From JACQNR01 sp049515175 (GTDB lineage: Bacteria > Acidobacteriota > Terriglobia > UBA7540), in contig JBEKUI010000078.1 in NCBI GenBank assembly GCA_049515175.1, positions 1 to 18,481 of the forward strand: a DNA stretch of 18,481 bases, written 5' to 3'. Numbering within the stretch: position 1 is the first letter of the stretch; each line of letters opens with the position of its first letter. The notes beneath the pieces are model-generated. The model was not told the DNA's origin. It ran no database searches and saw only the letters and a list, made by a program, of their open reading frames with translations. The translations under genes were made by a program, and so were the position numbers. Below, in pieces: positions 12,773 through 18,481 of the stretch.

Positions 12773-13555
12773 TTATGGTATTCGAAAGAGTTGCCTGAAA
12801 TTTCGGATGACCTGCTCCCCCATCTCGGCCTCTGTCATGTTGCGCAGGCCCGCCAGGGTTCGCGTCGTTTCCAATACGAACGCCGGCTCGTTGCGCTTGC
12901 CGCGATGCGGCACGGGCGCGAGGTAGGGACAATCGGTTTCGGTGAGGAGGCTTTCTAACGGCAGTTCCGCGGCGATGGCGCGCAGCCCGTCAGCTTTCTT
13001 GAAAGTGATGGGTCCGGCAAACGAGATCCGGAATCCCCAGTCAATGAACCGGCAGGCATTCTCCAGGCTGCCGGAGAAGGAATGCAGGATCCCGCCCAGT
13101 CCCGATGGATTCCAATGCACTTCGATGATGCTCGTAAGATCTTCCCAAGCGTCTCGGCAGTGAATGATGACGGGCAGCTTCAACTCGCGTGCAATCTCAA
13201 GTTGCCGAATGAGGACATCCTTCTGAATCTCGCGGGGCGAATGGTCATAGTAGTAGTCGAGGCCGATCTCGCCCACGCCAATGACTTTGGGATTCTTGGC
13301 CTCCACCGGCAGCCGGTCGAAGTGGTACTTCCCTGCTTTCGCCGCTTCGTGCGGATGAATGCCCACCGTGGCGTAAATCCAATCGTGCTTCTGCGCAATC
13401 GGCACTGCCGAAGCCAGATCGTCCGGCCCGCCGCCGCCGCTCACTGCCAGCAGATACTTCACTCCCGCCGCCCGCGCGCACTCAATCACCGCGTCGCGGT
13501 CCGCGTCAAATTGTGCATCATCGAGATGGGCGTGAGAATCAAGAAATTGAGTCAT
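12773..13555 (-). CDS. tatD: TatD-family metal-dependent hydrolase (DNase-like)
   Basis: This 260-residue TIM-barrel hydrolase has all expected metal ligands: H8 and H10 (DSHAHLD), E96 (GVGEIGLDYYY), H132 (IIHCRDAW), H158 (LHSFSG) and D208 (TETDCPYLAP). Studied members are exonucleases acting on damaged or single-stranded DNA. The TatD name is historical and does not mean it works with tatA. I start at ATG 13555 (MTQFLDSHAHLDD), as in the family. An in-frame ATG 24 nt earlier would add MAQWPDHP, which is encoded by the octamer array rather than by conserved sequence. No ribosome binding site is visible at either start, because the array fills that space. It follows metG by 77 bp, a common pairing in bacteria. 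Confidence 0.93.
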   Translation of the reverse strand: MTQFLDSHAHLDDAQFDADRDAVIECARAAGVKYLLAVSGGGGPDDLASAVPIAQKHDWIYATVGIHPHEAAKAGKYHFDRLPVEAKNPKVIGVGEIGLDYYYDHSPREIQKDVLIRQLEIARELKLPVIIHCRDAWEDLTSIIEVHWNPSGLGGILHSFSGSLENACRFIDWGFRISFAGPITFKKADGLRAIAAELPLESLLTETDCPYLAPVPHRGKRNEPAFVLETTRTLAGLRNMTEAEMGEQVIRNFRQLFRIP

Positions 13556-13632
13556 CGGATGATCGGGCCATTGAGCCATCTGAATACTTCCCGCACCAGA
13601 CCTCCAGATGTTCCGATGGCTCGATGACCCGG
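13544..13632. repeat. Inverted array of degenerate 8-nt units between metG and tatD
   Basis: Two arms, 13544-13582 and 13605-13632, are inverted copies of one another: 21 of 28 positions match when the right arm is aligned to the reverse complement of the left. Each arm is a run of 8-nt units of the form C(A/G)ATGxxx, for example CAATGGCC then CGATGATC on the minus strand. A 22-nt spacer separates the arms. One arm touches the metG stop codon and the other contains the tatD start codon. Confidence 0.7.
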
Positions 13633-15789
13633 TTACTTTAGTCTCGCCCCAACTTCCACTTCCTCTTTGAACGTGACGAGTACCGGCTTCCCTTCCGGCC
13701 CCACCGAAGCCGCGACGATCATGCCATTCGATTCCACGCCGCGCAGCTTGCGGGGCTGGAGATTGACGACGATGACGACCTTCATACCAACGAGTTGTTC
13801 GGGCTTGTAGTGCTCGGCGATGCCAGCAACCACCTGGCGGACTTCGCTGCCGATATCGACCGTCAGCTTCAGCAGCTTCTGCGCGCCGACGACGGGTTCG
13901 GCGGTCAAGATTTGGCCGACGCGCATCTCGACCTTGGCAAAATCCTCGATGGAAATCTTCGGAGCGGCCTCCGTTACAGCCGGGGCGGGGTTTTGGGGGC
14001 TGGGGACTGGAGCAGCGGGACTCGCGGCTGGCGACTCGGGACTCGGGGTCTTCGCACCTTCAGCATCCATGGGTTTCTTCTCCTTCGATTTGTCGCGCTC
14101 GCGGTTTTCTTGTAGGGGCGCTTCGCGAAGCGCCCCTAAATTCGGTTCGCGGTCGGCCTCCGCGAGTTCGTGGAGCTTCGCTAGCGATTCTTCTTTGTCC
14201 AGGCGCGGGAAAATGGGTTCGGGTCTGCCTACCCTTACATCTGGCCCAAACCGGGCGGGGTCTCCCAGGACGTTCCATCCCAGCATAGGAATCTGCTGGC
14301 GGCGAAGTTCGAGTTTGTCGCTCAGCCCAAGTTGCTTCCAAAGCCTCTCTGTCGCTCCCGGCAGAACTGGATGCAGCAGCACGGCTGCGTAACGCAGGGC
14401 CTCGGCAGACGTGCGCAGGATGTTGGCGAGAAAATCTCGCTTTGAGGGATCGTCGGCGATGGCCCACGGTTGCGTATACCCGAGATAGCGATTGGTCTCG
14501 GAAATAAGCCGCCACACCGCATCGAGGCCGCCCGAGAAATCGTAAGAATCAAAACATCGCTGATAGTCGAGCACCACGCTGTTTGCATGAACCGTAAAAT
14601 TGAGTTGAGGGAGACTTCCAGCTCCGAGTTCCTGGGTAACAGCAGGTAACACTCCGTCGAAGTACCGGTGCAGCATGTTCATCGTTCGGCTGGCGAGATT
14701 CCCCAAATCGTTCGCGAGGTCGGAATTGAAGCGCTGGATCAGCGCGGCGTAGGAAAAGCTGGTGTCCTGACCGAACGGCGCCTCGCACAGCAGGTAGTAG
14801 CGCAGCGCGTCGTTGCCGGGTGCGCCGAAGGAGCTGAGCGCGTCCACGATGGGCTCAGGGTAGACGACGTTCCCCTTCGACTTCGACATCTTATCCTGCT
14901 CGTAGTAGATCCAGCCGTGTGCGAAGATGGTGTGCGGCAGCGGCATATCCGCCGCCATCAGAAACGCCGGCCAATAAACGGCGTGGAAGCGCAGGATGTC
15001 CTTGCCAATCATGTGGACGACTTCGCCGCCCATCCAATACTTCTGGTAGTCGGGGCCCCCGTTCTCGCCCTGCGCGTAACCGATGCCAGTGAGATAGCCG
15101 GTCAGCGCGTCGTACCACACGTAAAACACTTGCTCGGGATCGTCCGGCCAAGGGATGCCCCACTTGATGCGCTTGCGGCTGACAGAAATATCGCGCAGGC
15201 CGCTCTTCACAAAACTTGTGACCTCGTTGCGGCGGAAGTCCGGCTGCACGAACTCTGGGTGCTTCGCGTAGAGTTCGAGCAGCCGGTCTTGAAATGCCGA
15301 GAGCTTGAAGAAGTAATTCTCCTCGCTGATCAATTCCGCGGGCCGGCCGCAGATATCGCAGTTGGCGGGCTCGGTGCCGTCGGAAATATAGCGCTCGTCG
15401 GAAACGCAGTAGCGCCCCTCGTAGGTTTTCTTATAAATGACTTCGGGATTCCGCTCCTTGGCGCGCCGCATGATGCGCTGGACCGAAGTGCCGTGGTCGG
15501 GCTGGTCGGTATAGACGAAGTGGGAATATTCGATGCCGAGCTTCTTCCACAAATCGACGAAGAGCTTGCGCTTCTCCGCCACAAACTCGCCGGGCGAAAG
15601 GCCCGCGGCCTTCGCGGCGCGCTCGAGCTTTTCGCCGTGCTCGTCCGTACCCGTCAAGAACGCCACGTCGTATCCGCACATGCGCTTGTAGCGCGCGATC
15701 ACGTCGCACACGATCGTCGTGTACGCCGAGCCGACGTGCGGGCGGGCGTTGGGATAATAAAGAGGCGTGGTGAGATAGAATTTCTTCAT
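13633..15789 (-). CDS. metG: Methionyl-tRNA synthetase with C-terminal tRNA-binding domain
   Basis: This 718-residue class I synthetase charges tRNA-Met. The HIGH-like motif is HVGS at 18-21 and the KMSKS loop is at 300-304. The connective domain has a metal-knuckle remnant (YCVSDERYISDGTEPANCDIC) with fewer Cys than the four-Cys type. The anticodon-binding helical domain follows, then a low-complexity linker (about 550-605), then an EMAP/Arc1p-type tRNA-binding domain at about 610-718 (KVEMRVGQI, GIAEHYKPEQLVG, NLQPRKLRGVESNGM). I start at ATG 15789 (MKKFYLTTPLYY). An ATG 24 nt upstream would add MVQSPDEP from the adjoining repeat. No ribosome binding site is visible. The linker is odd because it carries an in-frame palindrome and a 7-nt tandem repeat. 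Confidence 0.95.
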   Translation of the reverse strand: MKKFYLTTPLYYPNARPHVGSAYTTIVCDVIARYKRMCGYDVAFLTGTDEHGEKLERAAKAAGLSPGEFVAEKRKLFVDLWKKLGIEYSHFVYTDQPDHGTSVQRIMRRAKERNPEVIYKKTYEGRYCVSDERYISDGTEPANCDICGRPAELISEENYFFKLSAFQDRLLELYAKHPEFVQPDFRRNEVTSFVKSGLRDISVSRKRIKWGIPWPDDPEQVFYVWYDALTGYLTGIGYAQGENGGPDYQKYWMGGEVVHMIGKDILRFHAVYWPAFLMAADMPLPHTIFAHGWIYYEQDKMSKSKGNVVYPEPIVDALSSFGAPGNDALRYYLLCEAPFGQDTSFSYAALIQRFNSDLANDLGNLASRTMNMLHRYFDGVLPAVTQELGAGSLPQLNFTVHANSVVLDYQRCFDSYDFSGGLDAVWRLISETNRYLGYTQPWAIADDPSKRDFLANILRTSAEALRYAAVLLHPVLPGATERLWKQLGLSDKLELRRQQIPMLGWNVLGDPARFGPDVRVGRPEPIFPRLDKEESLAKLHELAEADREPNLGALREAPLQENRERDKSKEKKPMDAEGAKTPSPESPAASPAAPVPSPQNPAPAVTEAAPKISIEDFAKVEMRVGQILTAEPVVGAQKLLKLTVDIGSEVRQVVAGIAEHYKPEQLVGMKVVIVVNLQPRKLRGVESNGMIVAASVGPEGKPVLVTFKEEVEVGARLK
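13986..14050 (-). repeat. 7-nt tandem repeat inside the MetG linker
   Basis: Read on the minus strand, the segment is about nine degenerate 7-nt units near CCC(G/C)AG(T/C): CCCGAGT CCCGAGT, then CGCCAGC, CGCGAGT and so on. Seven is not a multiple of three, so each unit is read in a different frame. The result is the Pro/Ser/Ala-rich stretch SPESPAASPAAPVPSPQNPA of MetG. Confidence 0.6.
14113..14138. repeat. Perfect 26-nt palindrome inside metG
   Basis: TAGGGGCGCTTCG at 14113-14125 is followed directly by its exact reverse complement to 14138. It is read in frame as LGALREAPL (about residues 551-559) at the start of the MetG linker. It looks like a mobile palindromic repeat of the intergenic kind that landed in a tolerant coding spot. 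Confidence 0.8.
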
Positions 15790-15921
15790 CGGTTCATCGG
15801 GCGATTGGACCATTGATCCATTGAATCATTGATCCATTGAAAGGCGAACCGCACGCGAATATTGGGACGTTCACTTTGTCTTTCAATGATTCAATGAACC
15901 AATGGACCGATGAATCAATTT
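15787..15921. repeat. Inverted array of degenerate 8-nt units between larC and metG
   Basis: The left arm, 15787-15843, read on the minus strand is seven units such as TCAATGGA, TCAATGAT, CCGATGAA. The right arm, 15880-15921, read on the plus strand has units TCAATGAT, TCAATGAA, CCAATGGA, CCGATGAA. The arms match at about 31 of 40 positions in inverted orientation, with a 36-nt spacer, so the transcript can form a long imperfect hairpin. The right arm overlaps the larC stop and the left arm ends in the metG start codon. Confidence 0.8.
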
Positions 15922-17009
15922 AGTTCTGCTTCTGCCGGTACGCCGTCTGCGCCGCGAGCATGACTTCTTTCAGCGGCACGTTTTTCTCTGCGGCAAGTCG
16001 CTGGCAGTCTTCGAACTCAGGGGCAACGTTTAGAACCTTGCCCTCGCGTTTGGCGACTTTAACGCGTACCGTGCCGTACGGCGTTTCGACTTCTACGTGC
16101 TCGCGCTCGAGAACTTTGCGCCGCGCCTCGTAAATCCGCAGGCCGATCGTCGTGGTCTGCTCGAAGAGCAATTGCGCGAGTGCATCTGCCTTTTCCGGCA
16201 CCGTGAGCACGGTGATCTGCAGCCCCGGCCGATTCTTCTTCATCTGCACTGAACTGCACGTCACATCGAGCGCGCCCGCGGCGAGTGCCTGATCCACGAG
16301 GTAGCCATAAAGCTGCGGGCTCATGTCATCGACATTCGCTTCAATCAGCGAAACGAGTTCATCGCCGGGCTTACCTGCTTCGGCCTTCACCGCATCGAGC
16401 CGCTCGCCGAGGAAGAGCCGCGCGATGTTGGGATGTTTAGGAAATTCCTTTGCTCCCGCGCCGTAACCGATGCGCTCGATCTTAAACGACGGGAACGGCC
16501 CGTAGCTCGCTGCAATCGTCGAAACGATGGCCGCGCCGGTCGGCGTCACCAGTTCGCCTTCCACGCCGGAGGAGTAAAAGCTCCGAAATCTCCAGCGCCT
16601 CCAAGCCCACGCACGCGCCGACGATATCGATGATTGCGTCCACGGCGCCGACTTCGTGGAAATGGATGTCGCTCGCGGGCTTGCCGTGCAGCTTGCCTTC
16701 CGCTTCCGCCAGGCGCCGGAAGATCTTGAGCGCCCGCTCCTTGACGCTAGCGCTCAGCCCCGCGGGCTCGATCATCTCCTCGATGTCCGTCAGCTTGCGG
16801 TGCGGCTGGTCGCCGGACGTTTCCACTTCAAAGCGTGTGCCGACGATTCCGCCGCGCAGCGCGCGCGTGCGCTTCAGCTTGTAGAAGCCCAGCGGCAGCT
16901 TCTTCAATTCCTCGAGCAACCGGTGCGCGTCGAAACCCGCATCGAGCAGCGCGCCCAGAAACGTGTCTCCACTGATCCCCGACGAACCATCCAGATATGC
17001 TTGTCTCAT
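15920..17009 (-). pseudogene. larC: larC, nickel-pincer cofactor synthase, with frame change and internal gap
   Basis: LarC is the CTP-dependent enzyme that inserts nickel into the pincer cofactor first found in lactate racemase. The N-terminal part (17009 to about 16583) has the family start YLDGSSGISGDTFLGALLDAG and HFHEVGAVDAIIDIVGA. The C-terminal part, in the +1 frame (about 16582-15920), has YSSGVEGELVTPTGAA, IGYGAG and EANVDDMSPQ. The frames meet near GAGCTTTTACTCC at about 16583. From memory of the family, about 37 residues that normally lie between them (SPLPLG...HG.LPVPAPAT...) are absent, so this looks like a deletion plus frameshift. Lactobacillus plantarum makes LarC by programmed frameshifting, but that would not restore missing residues. 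Start ATG 17009 has GAGG 5 nt upstream. No larA, larB or larE is nearby. An assembly error is the main alternative. Confidence 0.8.
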
Positions 17010-17048
17010 AAGAGCCTCGGTAAGACGGACACCACGCCCGCGCCGTTT

Positions 17049-17085
17049 CACGGCCAAGATGGCCGTGCGACTTCACACGTCGCAC
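17049..17085. repeat. Overlapping hairpins in the larC leader
   Basis: CACGGCCAAGATGGCCGTG at 17049-17067 is an 8-bp stem with loop AGA, the same geometry as the GCCGCTC repeats. GTGCGAC-TTCACAC-GTCGCAC at 17065-17085 is a second stem with 7 bp and a 7-nt loop. They share GTG at 17065-17067, so in RNA they compete for three bases. In the 285 bp between larC and the next gene I see these hairpins and a promoter, but no gene I trust. Confidence 0.6.
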
Positions 17086-17154
17086 AGCAGCCCTGCCCAT
17101 GTTCGACCAGGTGCGCGGCCTCGCACGCTTCGGCGGGAATTGAGCCGAATTTCG

Positions 17155-17184
17155 ATACTATGCTTTCGCTGGAAACCTTGTCAA
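17155..17184 (-). promoter_or_regulatory. Predicted sigma70-type promoter for larC
   Basis: Minus strand: TTGACA at 17184-17179 (6 of 6), an 18-bp spacer, and TAGTAT at 17160-17155 (4 of 6). Transcription would begin near 17148 and give a leader of about 139 nt containing the overlapping hairpins before larC. The promoter suggests larC is, or was, transcribed separately from the gene upstream. Confidence 0.5.
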
Positions 17185-17294
17185 TTGCGGGTGGTGCGAG
17201 GTAGTCCTGCCAACTGGCCCATAGCGACGCACACTTCACCGTTTACTCAGACGCGACCACCGTAGCCGTGGAACCAAAACGGCCGTGGGGCGTG

Positions 17295-18074
17295 CTATTG
17301 CCGCTCGTAAACCGCAGTATATGGTTCGTTCACGCCAATAGGCGCGCCGACCTCTGTCAGCGTGCGCCCGTCCGGAGAGACTGTATTGGTGCTCTTGTTA
17401 AGCGGTTTGCCTTTTTGCTTATCCACCTCCTCATAGGAGCGCGGCCCAGTGCGTTTGAGCGTCACTGTCACCCCTTCCGGGACTGTGGGGCCTGTGACAG
17501 GATAGTCCTTACCATCGAATTTCGCCTCGCACGACGACTTGTCGCGCATGTTCGTGAAGACCAGCCCATCTTCCCCAGATGGCTTGATCGTGAAGGTCCC
17601 GGGCGAACTGATCTTGACCTCTTTATCTCTCCAACCACCGAGCAAACCCTTCTCGCCGGAGATGCGCTCATAAACAGTGGTGTTCTGGAATGTCTCGCCG
17701 TTCGGCCTGGTGCCTTTGCTGACCACCGTCATCGTCTTACCGTCCGGAGATATCTTTGATGTATCCGTGCTATATAAGCTTCCTTTGACCTCGTAAGTGG
17801 TCTCCCACGTGTGGTCGTCAATCTGCTTCCAGGCGGTCGCCGCACCAACCGGCCCCGTATACTCCTTGCCGTCCACATTGAACGTGTAGGTCATGCCAGA
17901 GCCTGACCACCTGATTGCCCCGGACGGGGTTTTTTCGAACTTCATAGTGTCCCCAGTAAATTTGCTCTTTGCCGGATTCAGTTTCCAGGTTCCGGCAAAA
18001 GGATTTTCCGCAGCCGCAAGGCCGCCTCCAAATGCCAACACCAATACCAACAGCGCCTCCATGATAATTCTCAT
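17295..18074 (-). CDS. Secreted protein of unknown function with two homologous repeats
   Basis: This 259-residue protein has a signal peptide (MRIIMEALLVLVLAFGGGLAAA, cleavage after Ala22). The mature start NPFAGTWKLNPAKSKF is common in uncharacterised secreted proteins I associate with Acidobacteriota. The mature part is two related beta-rich halves. Each has FxxDGKxYxxxGP (FNVDGKEYTGP; FDGKDYPVTGP), then SPDGKTMT or SPDGRTLT, and each ends in VYER (TTVYER; TAVYERQ). A lipocalin-like or beta-barrel fold is plausible but not shown. ATG 18074 is supported by GGGAGG about 6-7 nt upstream; the ATG 12 nt inside is less likely. A promoter candidate lies at 18129-18157. No function can be assigned. 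Confidence 0.85.
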   Translation of the reverse strand: MRIIMEALLVLVLAFGGGLAAAENPFAGTWKLNPAKSKFTGDTMKFEKTPSGAIRWSGSGMTYTFNVDGKEYTGPVGAATAWKQIDDHTWETTYEVKGSLYSTDTSKISPDGKTMTVVSKGTRPNGETFQNTTVYERISGEKGLLGGWRDKEVKISSPGTFTIKPSGEDGLVFTNMRDKSSCEAKFDGKDYPVTGPTVPEGVTVTLKRTGPRSYEEVDKQKGKPLNKSTNTVSPDGRTLTEVGAPIGVNEPYTAVYERQ

Positions 18075-18128
18075 GGAACACCTCCCATCGACCAGAGTGT
18101 TGAATCTAAGCTTTCGAGTGTGTCTGTG

Positions 18129-18157
18129 AGTGTACGCCCACTAATTTGTCAAATCAA
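18129..18157 (-). promoter_or_regulatory. Predicted sigma70-type promoter for the secreted protein gene
   Basis: Minus strand: TTGATT at 18157-18152 (4 of 6), a 17-bp spacer, and TACACT at 18134-18129 (4 of 6). The start site would be near 18122, giving a leader of about 48 nt with a strong ribosome binding site. The remaining intergenic DNA to 18380 holds one clear hairpin (18337-18362) and no gene I can support. Confidence 0.4.
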
Positions 18158-18336
18158 TCTCGCACGGCGCAAAGAGCTGTACATGTGCACCGTGCCCGGC
18201 AACTAGACGGACGGAGGTAGGCGCAGCAGGATCTCAATACGGCGGGCTCGGGAGGTTGCGGTCTCTAGCTCCCTGCCAGGGCCAAACAATTGATCGGCCA
18301 CGAGTGATGGATAAGGCGCGGAAAGGCAGTTTCCCA

Positions 18337-18362
18337 CAGGGGCGGTTGGTGTGCCGCCCCTG
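18337..18362 (-). terminator. Hairpin after the partial gene, possible terminator
   Basis: CAGGGGCGG at 18337-18345 and CCGCCCCTG at 18354-18362 form a perfect 9-bp stem with an 8-nt loop. On the minus strand it begins 18 nt after the stop codon of the partial gene. There is no T-run after it, so it may act as an RNA end stabiliser or a weak terminator. Confidence 0.4.
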
Positions 18363-18380
18363 CGACCGGAGAATTTCGAG

Positions 18381-18481
18381 TTACCTCAGCGTGTCCTTTA
18401 CCTTGCCACCCACGCGGGTGGGGATGCCGAGGTGGAGGCAAGTCGAAACAAGCTCCTGGAGAATGTCGCCGTAGCCGATGA
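18381..18481 (-). CDS. Partial gene, C-terminal 32 codons, unidentified
   Basis: The minus strand at the right edge is open from the window end to a TAA at 18383-18381. It gives a 32-residue tail, starting IGYGDILQELVSTCLHLG and ending GGKVKDTLR. Third codon positions are strongly G/C, as in the neighbouring real genes, and a hairpin follows the stop, so I take it as the end of a real gene that starts outside the window. I do not recognise the family from this fragment. Confidence 0.5.
   Translation of the reverse strand, partial: IGYGDILQELVSTCLHLGIPTRVGGKVKDTLR

Noticed and set aside
12585..12932. 115-codon minus-strand and 100-codon plus-strand frames in and around the tatD end
   Set aside because: Both run through the repeat-filled gap and into tatD in the wrong frame or strand.
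14668..15816. 382-codon plus-strand frame antisense to metG
   Set aside because: It is a shadow of the conserved catalytic part of MetG, which has HVGS and KMSKS in the opposite strand frame.
13540..15921. The octamer arrays as a CRISPR array
   Set aside because: The units are 8 nt with no spacers of uniform length, the arms are inverted rather than direct repeats, and no cas genes are present.
17048..17239. 63-codon GTG-started minus-strand frame upstream of larC, ending near HLVEHGQGCCATC, which faintly recalls a zinc-binding anti-sigma motif
   Set aside because: The cysteine spacing does not fit the usual HxxxCxxC motif, third-position GC is only about 63%, the best larC promoter lies inside it, and its last codons are a palindromic repeat.

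Overview
The window looks like a piece of chromosome from a high-GC (roughly 60%) Gram-negative bacterium. I infer Acidobacteriota. The reasons are a secreted protein of the 'NPFAGTWKLNPAKSKF' type, several kinds of short palindromic and tandem intergenic repeats that I associate with that phylum, and the mix of housekeeping genes. This is inference from memory of such genomes; a 16S or marker-gene placement would settle it. I see no phage, transposase, CRISPR array, toxin-antitoxin or defence gene.

Layout, left to right. A plus-strand gene (10-2772) encodes a predicted exported lipoprotein alpha-L-rhamnosidase of family GH78. Everything else is on the minus strand, so it is read right to left. 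In transcription order these are: the last 32 codons of an unidentified gene (18381-18481); a secreted 259-residue two-repeat protein (17295-18074); a disrupted larC gene (15920-17009); metG (13633-15789); tatD (12773-13555); a long-chain polyprenyl diphosphate synthase (11521-12537); a CYTH-domain protein (10860-11450); tatA (10577-10765); tRNA-Asn(GTT) (10241-10315); an exported lactonase-like beta-propeller protein (9033-10181); and the overlapping pair gltB-gltD (2832-8811), which encodes NADPH-type glutamate synthase. gltD converges on the rhamnosidase gene.

How the genes relate. gltB and gltD form one enzyme and overlap by 8 bp. metG and tatD are neighbours in many bacteria. The rest are independent housekeeping or accessory functions: isoprenoid side chain, Tat export, tRNA, sugar lactone hydrolysis and plant or polysaccharide rhamnose release.

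The unexplained structure is mostly in the DNA between and inside these genes. (1) Two inverted arrays of degenerate 8-nt units sit directly on the start codons of metG and tatD, where a ribosome binding site would be expected. (2) The MetG interdomain linker is built partly from a 7-nt tandem repeat and a perfect 26-nt palindrome, read in frame. (3) A family of hairpin repeats with 8-bp stems and 3-nt loops occurs between genes. (4) larC carries a frame change and lacks about 37 central residues. I found no clearly new multi-gene system; the repeats and larC are the items most worth checking.
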